From positions 1 to 64,000 of the forward strand of contig NC_088939.1 of the NCBI RefSeq assembly GCF_033473495.1: a DNA stretch of 64,000 bases. Direction: 5' to 3'. Both the position numbers and the translations under genes were made by a program. This document shows positions 1-12,156 of this stretch, piece by piece. The notes under the pieces are model-generated. The model did no database searches, was not told the origin of the DNA, and worked only from the letters and a program-made list of their open reading frames with translations. The number at the start of each line of letters is the position of its first letter. Within the stretch, counting starts at the first letter, position 1. The DNA is from Cercospora beticola. Its lineage: Eukaryota; Ascomycota; Dothideomycetes; Mycosphaerellales; Mycosphaerellaceae.

Positions 1-174
1 CCCTAACCCTAACCCTAACCCTAACCCTAACCCTAACCCTAACCCTAACCCTAACCCTAACCCTAACCCTAACCCTAACCCTAACCCTAACCCTAACCCT
101 AACCCTAACCCTAACCCTAACCCTAACCCTAACCCTAACCCTAACCCTAACCCTAACCCTACCCTAAACCCTAC
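1..174. repeat. Telomeric repeat (CCCTAA)n
   Basis: Perfect CCCTAA units run to about position 160, followed by one shifted unit and degenerate CCCTA ends to about 174. CCCTAA reading inwards means the G-rich TTAGGG strand points outwards, so the window begins at a true chromosome end. The array is short, as is usual for filamentous fungi. Confidence 0.98.
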
Positions 175-1319
175 TTCGGAAATTAAACTAAGATATCTTT
201 CTATAGTTATTACTAATCTCTAGGACTACTTCGCTACCTAGATTAGAGTATTTAGATATAAGTACTACTTCGCCTAGAATAGAGTTACTTCTAGTATAGA
301 TACTTTAAGTAAGTATAACTAGAGTAAAGCTAATAGTATCGAGAAAAGGAAGAGTAATATAGATTATAAGAAAGCTATTAATTAGATTACGAAGCTATAT
401 AAGTATATACGCGGCTCTAAACTTCCTAGAATACTAAGTATACTACTAGTTTAGGATACCTTCTATAAGTAATCTAAGCTATAGGAGAGGCTAGCCGAAT
501 AGTATATTATCCGAGTTAAAAGCGCTTATACTAGTCTTATAAAGAAGGTTATCTATATAATAGCTCTACCCGATCTTATTAATAAGATTCTAGACTCTAT
601 AGATAACGACCTATAGCGCTATTTCGAGTCGGCTTAGAGCTAGCTTTATTAGCTTATAGATAATAAGAATTACTCGAATACTATATATAATCTATTATAT
701 CTAGCTAATATAACGAAGCTAGCTAACTATAAGCTCGATAAAGAACTTACTACAACCGAGACTTTATTATATTTAGACTATAATATATATATTATAGTAT
801 TAAGTATATATTTTAGTTTAAATAATAATATCTATAGTACTTCTAAGAATACTCTAGACTATCTCTTAGCTCTCTATAAAGTACGTAATCTATCTAAAAT
901 ATTCTTATATTTTACTAATAGAACTATAGAGTAAGCGTACTACTTTTATTATAAACGTAATAGAGTAGATAGTTAATCGTTATCTTATTCGAGACTTTAT
1001 TTTTCTCGGCCTTAGAAGCTATAACTTACCGAGATCTCTACTTAACTACTTTATTATTATCTTTAGTAAGATTAATCGTATTATCGTTAGTAGACTAATA
1101 GACTTAATAAGAATAAAACTATAAACTCTACTAATAGAGTTTCTAGTTATTTATCTAGGTACCTATATAGTCTACTATAGTAATCGATACTATATTCTTA
1201 GATAGGCTTTAAAGCGAAGATATCTAGTTTATAGAGAGCTTAGTAAGTAGATAATATTCGCTTCGATAGTAGCGAAAGTATTCCGATAGTATATAGAGGT
1301 TTTATATAGAGTAGACGAT

Positions 1320-1556
1320 ATATAGTATATAAAGTAGTAATACGATAAGTAGTAATATAATAAGTAGTATATAACGAGTAGTATACGATAAGTAGTATAT
1401 AACGAGTAAATATATAATAAGCGAATATATAACGAGTAAATATATAATAAGCGAATATATAATAAGCGAATATATAATAAGTAAATATATAATAAGTAAA
1501 TATATAATAAGCGAATATATAATATACGAATATATAGTAATATACGATAAGTATAA
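1320..1556. repeat. 15-bp AT-rich minisatellite
   Basis: Units close to AGCGAATATATAATA repeat head to tail, best from about 1404 to 1545, preceded by looser AGTAGTATATAACG units from 1320. Variation between units is mostly GCG versus GTA, again C-to-T and G-to-A. The 15-bp period equals five codons, so this could be a repeat-coding stretch of a decayed gene or a plain subtelomeric satellite. Confidence 0.8.
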
Positions 1557-1572
1557 ACGCGCGGTATATAAC

Positions 1573-1826
1573 GAGTTAATATAGCTAATTAAGCTAAGTA
1601 GTAAGGTACTATATAGCGAGGTATTACTAAGAGCCGGAGGAAGCGCTACTTCTATCTAACTCTAAGTATCGAGGTCTTACTACTCGGATTCTAAATATAG
1701 AGTTAATATAGCTAATTAAGCTAAGTAGTAAAATACTATATAGTAAAGTATTACTTAGAACTAGAAGAAGTACTATATCTACTAAACTCTAAGTATTAAA
1801 GTCTTACTACTTAGATCTAAAATATA
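1573..1826. repeat. 127-bp tandem duplication with unequal mutation load
   Basis: Two copies, 1573-1699 and 1700-1826, begin with the same GAGTTAATATAGCTAATTAA. Most differences are C or G in the first copy against T or A in the second, with a few transversions. The second copy has therefore taken additional C-to-T type mutation, including at CG sites. Confidence 0.8.
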
Positions 1827-3412
1827 GAAAGCTTATCTATAAAGAGCTAAGTCTATTTAGTATAACTTAGTAAGTCGTTTTTTTTAGTTAGTTATATCTA
1901 GTAGAGTATAAGTACTAGAAGTAGTAGTAGAAAAGCTATATAAAGCTAGAGAAAGTATAATACTCTAGAATATAGAACCTCTAAGTATAAAATAATATTA
2001 ATACTACTAAGACTTAATTTAGAGAACTTAATATAGAAGTTATTAAAAAAGAAGCTTATAAATATAAAAGTATAAAGAAAAGTAAATAAAAGTAATAATA
2101 TATTTAAATATATACTTTCTAGTCGAATAGTAGATTATAGTATCGACTATATAATATAAAAGTTTAAAAGTCTAAGTCTATTTACTCTCTATTCTATTAA
2201 CTTAAACTCTAGTACTTCGAGCGCTATCTTAAGATTATCTAAATTCTAGTATACTATTCTAATACTAATATATAGATCTTTACTTAAAATTCTTTAATAT
2301 AGAACTAATAGTAATACTATAAAAGCTTACTATACTTTATTTTAAAGTATCGATAGCTTCTAAGTATATCTATAATCTATTAGTAGTTACTTCTCTAAAA
2401 TTCTATAAATACTAGAAATAGTAAGCTATAATAGGAACTTTTATAATACTCTAAATCTTAATACTTTATAAATAGAAGAAGTAATATAACTTATAACTAA
2501 ATAAAATAGTATATATAAAGTATTATTAATTAGAATTTTTATAGATTAGTTATACTACTAAGAAGCTATATCTCGAATTCTTTTTAATTTTATTAACTTA
2601 CTTAAAAAAGAAGAGACTTTTAGTAAACTTTACTTAAATAGTTTCTATTATAAGTTCTCTATTACTATATTCTAGCTAGTCCGAGCTAACTAAAATAGAC
2701 TAAGATCGATATATAGTATTTAGCTTCTATATAATACTATATAGTATAATATTACTTTAGCGAATTTATATAATTAATAAATCGTTATTATTAAAATAGA
2801 GAATAGTATAAAAATAAAAATAGTAGAAAGTTAGAGAAATTATACTCGAAGCTAGCTAACTTAAACTAATATAGTTAATATTTAGAATCGTTTCTATTAA
2901 GTTATCTAAATAACTATCTATTCGGTATCTAGTACTTTAATTAGTTAGTAGTCTTACTAATACTAGCTAGATATAAAGCTAGTATAACTTAATTATATAA
3001 TAGTATAACTATACTTTACTAGTATAGTATTCGGCTTCTTTCGTTTTCTAAAATAGCTAGTATTATATCTAGCTCTTCTATTAAAGTAAAATAAATCTAT
3101 TTATACTAAACTTTTATAGCTATAGTATTATTTCTATCTAAATTATATACTAGTATAGACTTTTATATAACTTATTCTTTATACTATTCTATTAAGCTCT
3201 ATTAAGAAGTTTCTTTATTTAAATTTATAGCTATAAAGTATAAATATACTCTACTAACTAGTTATAGTAATATACTAAGCTTTCTTATTAATCTAAACTA
3301 AAACTATATTATAACTTTACTTACTTTAGTATAGAAGAAAGTTATACTATACTATATAACTATAATACTCTAGTTAGGCTATACTATTTACTCTTTTATA
3401 GTTTTTCTAATT

Positions 3413-5887
3413 ATATTATTCTTCTTTTTACTTTCTTTTCTTTTTCTTCTTATATTTATTCCTTCTATTTTATATTAAGTCTAAAGCTTATAAAAATACT
3501 TTACTACTAACCGAGAAATAGACCTAATTAATAGATAGATATTAAATATTTACTCTACTATAGATTATTATTTACTTAATATTAATACTTTTTCTAATAT
3601 TACTAGTATAGATATATATACTAATTAATATACTAAATATCCTAGCTATAGTAAAGCTTTATATAATATAGATATTAAGATATACTATTTTAAAAGTAGC
3701 CTAATATCTCCTACTTAGTTTACTAATAATAACCTTACTACTATTTATATAGTTAATATTAATAAGTACTCTACTACTAAATAAACTATTAACTCGAATA
3801 GAAAAGTACTAGCTATTTATAATACTACCGACTACTACTCTTCTAATATTAATACTATTTCTAATATTACTAATATAGATACTTATATAGTATAATATAG
3901 AACTATATCTAGCTATTCTATTACTTTATATAATACTAGTAGTAAGATATACTACCTTAAAGGTAGCTCTACTTCGCCGATCTAGTTCTAAATAGCGAAC
4001 TTAGCTACTATATATCTACTAAAAACTAAATTAATAATCGATATATTAAGCTATCTAAGTAATAGCTAAGGCGTTATTATTAGCTAAAGTAATATAGCTA
4101 TTATCTATCCTAGCTATAACTACTACTCTCTAAATATTTATAATATTAGTAATACTACTACTTCTAATAATTATATAAAGAGATATACTTAGATAACTAG
4201 CTATACTATTACTTTATATAATAGGTCTAGTAAGATCTACTATATAAAGAGTAACTCTATAAATCCTTAGATTATCTAGTTAAATAACTTCGATTATATT
4301 AAGCTTACCTAGCCTAGTTAAAATTCTATAGTATCGACTATTTCTATAGGTCCTCTACTAAAATACTCTAGTATAGAAAATAACTCTAGTAGCTAGAGTA
4401 GTATTTTTAAGCTTTCTATTATTCTAGTTATAAGCTATATTATTCCCGAATTTCTAGAGTCTAACTATATAATAGTCTAGTTAGTATAGTCTATAAATAA
4501 ATTTAGCCTATAGATACCTCCGAATAGCTATATATAATTTATAGAGTATAACTTTAAGAATAGAATAATATTAGCTCGAACTATCTCTAATACTAGCTAT
4601 AATATATTCTATTCTAGTATAAGCTCGTTATAGAATAGCCGGATTCTCGTATCGAAAGATAGTAATACTAAAGTAGCCTCTATTTATAATCTAAAAGATA
4701 GTAGCTTCTCTCGTACTATAGATATAAATATAGGTCGTAGATATTAGATATCGATAACTCTCTCTAACGGAAAGGTCTTTACTATCGGCGGTACCTTTAC
4801 TAGTCCGCGTACGAATAAGGTTAGAGAAGTCTACGATTTAAGTATAAACTCCTAGATATTGCTACCTAGTGCTAAAACAGATAATATCTTAATATCTAAC
4901 GACTAGGAGGGAGACTAGCGAACAGACAATTATACCTAGCTGTTCCTATAGACTAATAGCACAGTGTTCTACGCCGGGCCTAGTATGGCTATAAACTAGA
5001 TCGATACTAGAGGCTCTAGTTCAATCTAAGGTGCTGGAATCCGCGACCCCTAAGCAGACGCCATATGCGGGATCTATGTTATGTACGATGCCATCGCCGG
5101 CAAGATCTTCTCCGCCGGAGGTAGTTAAAGCTACACTGCCAGTCTAGCTACTGGGAGAGCTCACCTAATTACCATCGGCAAACCGTTTGCCAACGCAACA
5201 GTCGAACGTCTACCTAATACTCTAGATCCTCGCGGTTTTGCCAACATCGTTGTCCTGCCCAATAGCCAATTGATTATTACAGGCGGACAGCGAGTCTCAC
5301 GCGTATTCCAAGACGACGACTCCATCTTTGCACCGGAGCTGTTCGACCCACCATCGAAGACATTCCGTCGTCTTGCACTAGCAAAAGTTCCACGCAACTA
5401 CCATGCCATCTCTCTCCTCCTCTCCGACGGCAGAATTTTCACTAGCGGTGGCGGCATGTGCGGTAACCTCGCCCCCGGCCAAGACGATTCTGGCTGCAAT
5501 CGCGCAATCGACCACCCGGACGGAGAAATTTTCTCCCCTCCATATCTCTTCAACGATGACATGAGCCTTGCCGAACGCCCCATTATCTTCTCCGTCGACA
5601 GCTCGATGCAGAACGGCCGTGTCGCCAAAGCAGGCAGCACCATCACTGTGAATATGAACTACCCAACTCAACATACATTGGCTCTCGTTCGTATGGGATC
5701 TGCCACACACTCGGTCAACAGCGATCAGCGACGCATTCCGTTGAACAATGTGCAGAGAAGCAATGCTGCGCATATAGTAACTCTGCCCTCGGACTCTGGC
5801 ATCCTGATTCCAGGATTTTATTATCTCTTCGCGATGAACGAGAGAGGCGTTCCGAGCGTCGCGAAGACACTGCAGATTGTTTTGTAG
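3413..5887 (+). pseudogene. RIP-inactivated secreted galactose oxidase with N-terminal PAN-like repeats
   Basis: One reading frame can be followed from about 3413 to the TAG at 5885-5887 with no frameshift, interrupted only by TAG/TAA codons explained by CAG, CAA or TGG mutation. It starts with ATA (probably former ATG) and about 20 hydrophobic codons, a likely signal peptide. Three PAN/apple-like repeats follow (near 3590-3710, 3840-3960, 4150-4270; each with a C-Y-L/F-K-like core), then a kelch-propeller galactose oxidase. The unmutated C-terminal part (from about 5140) keeps the copper ligands: Tyr-His in NYHAIS near 5398 and His in ATHSVN near 5701. The Cys of the Tyr-Cys cofactor, expected after the MF near 4594, reads TAT. 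Last visible stops are TAA at 5051 and one near 5130. Galactose oxidases oxidise primary alcohols to aldehydes with release of H2O2. This copy cannot be made at full length. Confidence 0.85.
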
Positions 5888-6355
5888 TTCAGAAAATGAT
5901 GAGAAGTGCCTTCATCTGAGTGAGAGGTGGCCTCTCACCTGAGCTGCTGCCGCCTTTTTTCGTGCACGATTTTCTTGTAAACAATGTGAAATAGTGATTG
6001 ATCGATGTTGATGGATATAGTTGCCGTGTGGGTCATCGTCTTCTCTCGATCCGATACTGATGGTCTTACATCGCAGTATGTTTGGAAAATGGAAGAAGAG
6101 CACCTTTTTAGTCTTCTTCAGTACACCTGACCTACTTAGTGCCTCTAGTATCCGTGAAGAGGCCTTTCCTTTAGAGACAGCTTTGCTGTCTACAAATTGC
6201 ACTTACGCAAGGAAACGGATCGTCATATCTGCAGGGTCTGCTGCAAGCGCACAGCAACCAGCTACAAAGCCTTCCTCGAGTCGCCGCCAGGACGCCTCTG
6301 CTGCGATGTCGCTAACAGCCAAGTTATGCGCGCACTCTGCACCTCGTCTTTGGAA
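5888..6355. other. Intergenic, between converging genes
   Basis: Base composition is normal and CA/TG are present, so RIP has not reached here. It should hold the 3' ends of the galactose oxidase pseudogene (+) and the cyclase gene (-). Nothing else recognised. Confidence 0.5.
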
Positions 6356-7605
6356 TCAGGAGTACCAAACAGCGTTCGCACAGCACCCTCCGTCATTCAG
6401 ATCGAGATGCGACACCACCGTCGCTGCCGATGCATTCGCAGCCAGCTTCCAGATCTCGACGAAGCCCACGGACGAGTCAGTCAATGCCACATATTCGTCA
6501 TTGAAACCGCTCGGAGCTACTGCATTCGCCGATCCTCCACTTGAAGTCGTCGGCAACAGAAAGAGTTGCTGGTCAATTGTGCCGTTTGCTGTGAGATTGA
6601 ATGCGGAGATGTAGCCAGTCGACGAAGTTGAACGGGAACGGGATGTCGCCCATAGGAAGTTCGAGCTCTTTGATAGAGCGACTTCATCGGACCAGTATTG
6701 GGAACCATTGACCGCTAAAGCGTCGCATCAGTACAAATCTGAAAGCAGGGATCCAAATCTTGGGGTGCTTACTTGATGGAATCAGACCGAAGCTAACATT
6801 CTGCCATCTCAGCTGCCCCGTAACCTCGATCCAGTACTGTCCGATTTCATTCGACTCCTCTAGCACAGCGTACAGATATTCTCCAGCCGGATGCGTTGCA
6901 ACATGGCGGGGATTCGATCCTGATTCTGGTCCGTAGACGCTGGCCATGAGGGTAAGATTACCCGAAGGTCGATTGATTTTGTGCGTCCAGAGTTGATTTC
7001 CGGAATCATCAGCCGAGAACAAGTACGAGCCATCGGAGCCGATGGCCATGCCATGAACAGCAGATTCGGATCCGTAAGTGTAGTTCTGGATCACTTCGTC
7101 CAAAGCGCCAGTGTCATCGACAGACATGACAGCTCCACAGTTTGCATTGCTGCCGAATGGCACTCCATATACAGCATAAGGTGGTCTCTCGTCTGCGACA
7201 ACAAAGATTGCGTTCGCGGTACTGTTGGCACACTCCCCACCCAACGAAAGGGTCTTGTTGTTCGGTACGAGGGTGGTACCATCGACTATGCTATAGCTAA
7301 CAAAGGAGGGTGATCCACCAGGAGAGGACCCGAATTGAGTTCCGTACAGGGCCTTCTTGTCGTGCTACTCAATGGTGTCAGAACGTGTCATAGATCTAAG
7401 GAGTTCCAACTGCACTCACGCTCAATGCGATCCATGAGCTTGCAACATCAGTGGTCGTGTTTCTCAGCAGAGTTAACCGCTCCGTTTCATCGTCGAAGCC
7501 CAGAGTGTACAAAGCCGGCGTGCCGAATGTACCAACTATTATTTCATGGACGATACATAACACTGGTGTGGCTAACAGAAGAGCGGCAAGGTGGTTGATA
7601 TGCAT
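6356..7605 (-). CDS. Carboxy-cis,cis-muconate cyclase-like beta-propeller (lactonase family)
   Basis: Spliced from complement(7420..7605), (6773..7364) and (6356..6714), 378 aa; introns of 55 and 58 bp have GTGAGT/TAG and GTAAGC/TAG ends, and the phases agree. The product resembles fungal 3-carboxymuconate lactonising enzyme, a seven-bladed propeller of the beta-ketoadipate pathway for aromatic breakdown. Family landmarks are VGTFGTPALYTL near the start, SWIALSHDKKALYGT across intron 1, and a conserved NPRHVATHPAGEYLY block. The first 20 residues are hydrophobic (HLAALLLATPVLCIV), so this paralogue may be secreted or membrane-targeted, unlike the cytosolic classical enzyme. The related propeller fold occurs in other lactonases, so the substrate is uncertain. 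Confidence 0.85.
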
Positions 7606-9438
7606 CCTGTTGTGCTGAAGTTCCGTGTTGTGGCGGAAAGCACTCTTTCATTCGCATCTCTTTTATCTTGTATAACCGCGTCCGACGGACCACATCGTGA
7701 CCGAGACATTGAGACGTAGTTGGCCATGTCCACGTAACAGATCACGTTGTCCCAAGTATTCCGAAGCTGTTACTCCGGCTGATTGAGCTGGATCGTTGAA
7801 ACTAGTAGAGATGCCTCGTAGCGACGAATTTACCTGTTGCAGGCTTCGACAAACGTTCTTCGTAGCCCATAGCAATGTTCTCGTGATCCTGGAGCTGAGA
7901 CCCACCGACTGTGCAGCATCTCAGCGTCGTGCGACGATATGGCCAGAAATACTTGGAGGAATGTTCAAGTTGGCGTCTACCCCCCACCTCTTGCCGACTT
8001 TGGTGCCTCATTTCCCCCACCTGCTCCCGATCTCCTTGTCGGAACGTTCTACAACATCATCAGAACAACGACGTCGTTTCGACGACCTGACCGAGACGGC
8101 TGATCAGCTAGCCCACAGCGCCGTGCAACTTGTTCACCACCGACTCTCAAGAATGCGCCGCTCCTGTGCAATTCGCATATTGCCCTCCAGTGTGCGTGGA
8201 CGCGATCATCCTCGGACAACGATTGAAATTGAGAGTGAATGAGACCGGCGGTCAAGGACGATTGCGCGAGCAGCGACACGTACAGAAGCGCCGGAAGCCG
8301 TGGCGGCGGCTCGACACGCCATTGCCCCCTGATATGGTGGAGGATCCGCGGAATCCACGGCATGGAACAGTGTTCTGGCCGGCAACGTGCGCATCGACAT
8401 GACGAGCAGAGCCTCTCAGCAGGCACAGACTGTTGTATGGACCCTCAGCGCCACCCGTGATGTTCCTGTCAATGCCTATCCATTGAGTGGACGAAATCCG
8501 CCATGCAACCGCTCTTGTATCTGAAAACCCTTACAGGCATTCTCTACGATCTCGTATTCTCACCGGCGTTACACACTCAACGAGATCCGAGTTCTATCGA
8601 TGAAGAGGTAACGGACATCTACCGCATTCTACCTGTTCTTGTTCGTCTGGCAGTGACAGATCCATGTTCTTCTGCCAATAGCTTGCCATCAGTCTCTCTC
8701 AAGGGGCTCCGCTCTTCGGCGCGTTCCCACGACGATCGAGAAGCACAACTGAACGTTGCCGTTCAAACCGGAAGTAGAATCCTCATAGCACATTGGACGA
8801 ATTGCCGTTGAAACACTTGCTGATCCTGGTGGTGAGGAGCTAGCATGGACGAAACCCCGAATCCTCAGCACGACCAGCTCTTCTGGAGTCTCCGCCACTC
8901 AAGCCATAATTAATGCCTTGCTTGCATTCAAATTGGTCTCTGAGGCGATTAAGGTTCTTTAGGATAATTGCCTGCTCGACTGATGTTGAAATGCTGCAAC
9001 GCTTGCACACTCCTAGTCTCGCAAACAGGCCATGGACTTCACAGTCTCGCCGTGTTTGGCGTCAAACGCAACTCTCAAGGTTACCTTGCGCCATGGTCAC
9101 CGAGAGAGAATTGCTAGGCATTGTCAATGTGAATCGCTTCAATCCTGCCAAGAGTCTCTAGCTATCTTTCGTGAAGGTGAAGTCAACAGAACTTCAAGAA
9201 CTCGTGTACAACAGTCCGGCGAAGAGTCTTGCTGCTCAACGTCTTCATCTCCTCTTTCTCTTCGACGATGTTATGTTTTGAGGCGTTTTCCACCGGGAGG
9301 CCGTAATCCATCGTCTTCCCACACATGCGCTCGATTTGCTCCAGCCACTTTCGAGTGTGGCAGCCACAATCGTGTCGGTATTATGCTCTGAGAACAATCA
9401 ATATTCCACTACACGCAGCTCGCGTACCCTGGGATCAC
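7606..9438. other. Long intergenic stretch, no gene recognised
   Basis: Only short overlapping open frames are present on both strands. A few stretches look protein-like on the + strand (about 7960-8060 and 8770-8950) but stops and frame changes separate them and I could not name a family. It may be a decayed gene. Confidence 0.4.
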
Positions 9439-9642
9439 CTACACGCAACTTTGGCAGTTTTTCAATGTGCACTGTTCCAACTGGTAGTCGGTTGGATACA
9501 CTGATCCATCGTGGTTACTGTACATGTACCAGCAGAAATCCAGACAAGGCCCGTGCTTTCTGTTGCCATCAGGTTTGCACTGTGCCGAGCAGTTTGCAGC
9601 CATCAGACAGAATGCCAAGTAAAGTGAAGTTAAGAGCTGCAT
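9439..9642 (-). CDS. Small secreted cysteine-rich protein, paralogue 1
   Basis: Single exon, 67 aa. A hydrophobic signal peptide (about residues 1-21, ending in an S-A-Q type cleavage site) precedes a 46-residue mature region with six cysteines spaced C-x10-C-x3-C-x20-C-x4-C-x2-C. The same spacing and the shared GN...GPC and QC..+NC motifs occur in the gene at 12157-12399, so the two are paralogues. The pattern suits a disulfide-bonded secreted peptide; candidate effector or antimicrobial roles are inference. I recognise no named family. Confidence 0.75.
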   Translation of the reverse strand: MQLLTSLYLAFCLMAANCSAQCKPDGNRKHGPCLDFCWYMYSNHDGSVYPTDYQLEQCTLKNCQSCV

Positions 9643-11183
9643 CGTAGGATATCAGATTGGTGTAGAGAGCTCATATTCTACAATTCAGAACAACGAAGCG
9701 CGCATCTCCCTATATTCTAGAATCTGGACCCGTTGTGGAGAGACTACGTTTCGGCCTTTTGGACGCCTCGTCGAAAGCCCACTTTGGTCAACTTATCCTT
9801 AGTCACGGGATATATATCGGCTCTATGGTGGCCAAGCGGTTCGTGACGTCGCGGAGAATGACTAAGGGACGCATTAATGTCGCACAAAGTCCGGACGAAT
9901 ATAGAGCATAGCTTCTCCGAAGACCACATGGACTTTACCCGACAATCGCGCAGTTCCCAGCAACAGAATCAACCGAAAGCGTAGTTCCCGTCGTGTTTTG
10001 CGAAAGGAAGTGAGTTGAAGTCGGCGAGACGGTTGCAGATAATGGGAAATTGCTATGGGAGTGAGCCAGATGATGGCCACTCCCGCATCGAGCATCCAGC
10101 ACAATCCTTAAGGTATTCCAAGAGCATATGTTGAGCAAAATTTCAGCCCATTCATCCACTAGAAAACAAACTTTAACACCTGTGCTATTTCCATACTCAT
10201 TTGGCACTCAAGGACTTTTTACTTGCCTCCACTTCTGTTGCGAGTCATGCCCACTGAAGTTCCCGCAGACCTACTCATGACTACCCCATCACATCCCGCA
10301 ATCGGTGATTCAGAGCTGAGTACAACAGCTCTAGATACTTGAATCTATGTCAACAACGACAAAAACAGACTCTGCAAGTCTAGACCGCTCGATTCGTGGT
10401 GTACTGCGTCCAATGTTAGCTTGCCGTGGCGTGATCGCAGTCCATACGCTCATCGCGCAATACTTCGTCAGGTGATATCAGTAGAGACGTGAGATGGCGT
10501 CGCATCTGTAGATGTACCAGCCTAGGTCCTGTTGTTTGGCAGAAGCCAGTGCGGTTCACCGAGTTTGCCAGGCAGCGACTGATACCGAGACGCTGGTGGC
10601 AACTGATGCTTCTTGGGAGAATCTCGTGTGCGCGAGCAAAGGAGGGCGAAATGGCAACGACAACACCCTGCTGGAAGCAGAGACGCTATGCTTGGAGCAT
10701 CCAGCATTTCTGCAGTAGCTGGACAGGAAGCCCCAGGAAGGTGTGAGTGGGCGGCCTCTGCAACCTGGTCTTGACGGCTCTGCTCTGACATATGATCAAC
10801 GTCAACCACTCACAGGTATGCTTGTGTTATGCTACTCCTCGCTTACTCTAAGAACGCAGATCCTTTTCCACAAGCTCATAGGGCAGAGCGAGCTCAGCTG
10901 AGCATGCACCAGCATATCACTCCACCAACAACATTTTTTGAGGCGAAGGTCTTGGCATATGCGTACGGAGTTCGCGCGCATTATCCTATTGTGGCGGTCT
11001 GGAGCAGCATAGCCGCTTCGTGATGTGAAGCATCAAGGTTTGTGGACATCGCATAGTGAGCACATATAGTGAGCTCCGGCATGCTCGTTCTCTGCCCGCG
11101 GAATCATCTTCTTTTCACCACTACACGCCAACAGCCACATTCGATCTTCTACAAACTCATCGCTTCCACAATCAGAGCTGATC
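9643..11183. other. Intergenic, no gene recognised
   Basis: Small frames only (for example around 9935-10207 minus and 10489-10746 plus), without convincing splice structure, signal peptide or family motifs. Confidence 0.4.
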
Positions 11184-11495
11184 ATGGATACTTTCACCGT
11201 CGCAGCAGGAGTCGTCGTATGGCCGGTCGTGGCCATAGCTCGCAGCGTATACAAAGACCACAGGGAGAAGAAGGAGCAGGAGAGCAAGTAAGGAACAAAT
11301 TAGTGTGAGCATTATGGCGTGTCCACAGACGTACAGGATATGGACCTAACTTCTTGACATAGCAGAGCCCTTAAAGCTCGATACGATGAAGAAGACCACG
11401 ATAGCACGCGGGGAAGAGATGTGAGGGTCACGAGTATAACGCAACAATCATCAACGGTAAATGACCGGTCTCTCAGCTACACGCAGCAAGACTGA
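11184..11495 (+). CDS. Small two-exon hypothetical protein with N-terminal hydrophobic segment
   Basis: Proposed join(11184..11287,11366..11495), 77 aa. The intron is 78 bp, GTAAGG to CAG, with a CTAAC branch site at about 11346-11350. The first exon encodes a hydrophobic stretch (VAAGVVVWPVVAIA) followed by a basic and acidic helix; the second is polar. Without splicing the frame stops after 35 codons. It may be a small membrane-anchored protein. No family recognised; support is the clean splice signals and plausible composition. Confidence 0.4.
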
Positions 11496-12156
11496 CGATG
11501 GTGAGAATTGTGAAGGGGTCAAACCGCGATCGAGATACATGAAATACGATAGCCTAGAGACTAGACACTGAATTTGAGACGTCTTCCCTTTGCAGCATTA
11601 TTTCTCTACGTTTCAAGCCTGTGTCACGTCTGGAGTGTGTTACATGGATTGCGAATAGGCATCAGTTACGCTGGTGGAGCAGGTAATCTGGAGGCTGAGT
11701 TGCTTCATCTGAGGCAGACTGCTCTTGGAACTTATAGACTCGTAGCTTATAAAACAGATGCATTGCCCAAGACTAACTTCAAAACGACCCAGAGAATGCT
11801 GGAACTGCCTAGTCGCAGAGCCCTAGCTCCATGGTCGTAAGCTGACGATCATTGGCTACGGTGATCGCTGACCCTATCAATTGACTCTGACGCTCCAACG
11901 ATGTGTACCCTCATGACTGGTACTTCACTGAGTCTTGCACTTCATCCTGTGTCCTTGCTACTTCTCTCTTTGATCATCTGGTTGGTCGTGCGCAGAATAA
12001 CAAGAAAGAGTGCTCTTAGATCATGATTGCAGTCGTAAGACGACAGCTCTGTCAATGAGGGACGACGGGCCGCAGATCGTGCCAGCGTGGCTCTGATGAA
12101 ACAGTACACCATCGTGTTGATCTCAGCTTCTATCCGTAGTCAGTGTTCAAGGACAC
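11496..12156. other. Intergenic, nothing recognised
   Basis: A frame at 11574-11840 (+) begins with a hydrophobic segment but has no further support. Confidence 0.35.

Larger units (their letters stand above)
175..3412. repeat. RIP-mutated AT-rich subtelomeric DNA, identity lost
   Basis: The sequence is very AT-rich and practically lacks CA and TG dinucleotides (I noticed a single CA near 753) while TA is in great excess. This is the expected product of C-to-T mutation at CpA on both strands by RIP, which targets duplicated DNA. CG dinucleotides are still common in 200-1700 and rarer in 1840-3400. One frame around 600-1320 reads as protein-like if the many TAG and TAA codons are taken as mutated CAG, TGG or CAA, but I cannot name the ancestral gene or element. 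Telomere-linked helicase genes often lie in this position in fungi; I saw no helicase motif that would support that here. Confidence 0.85.
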
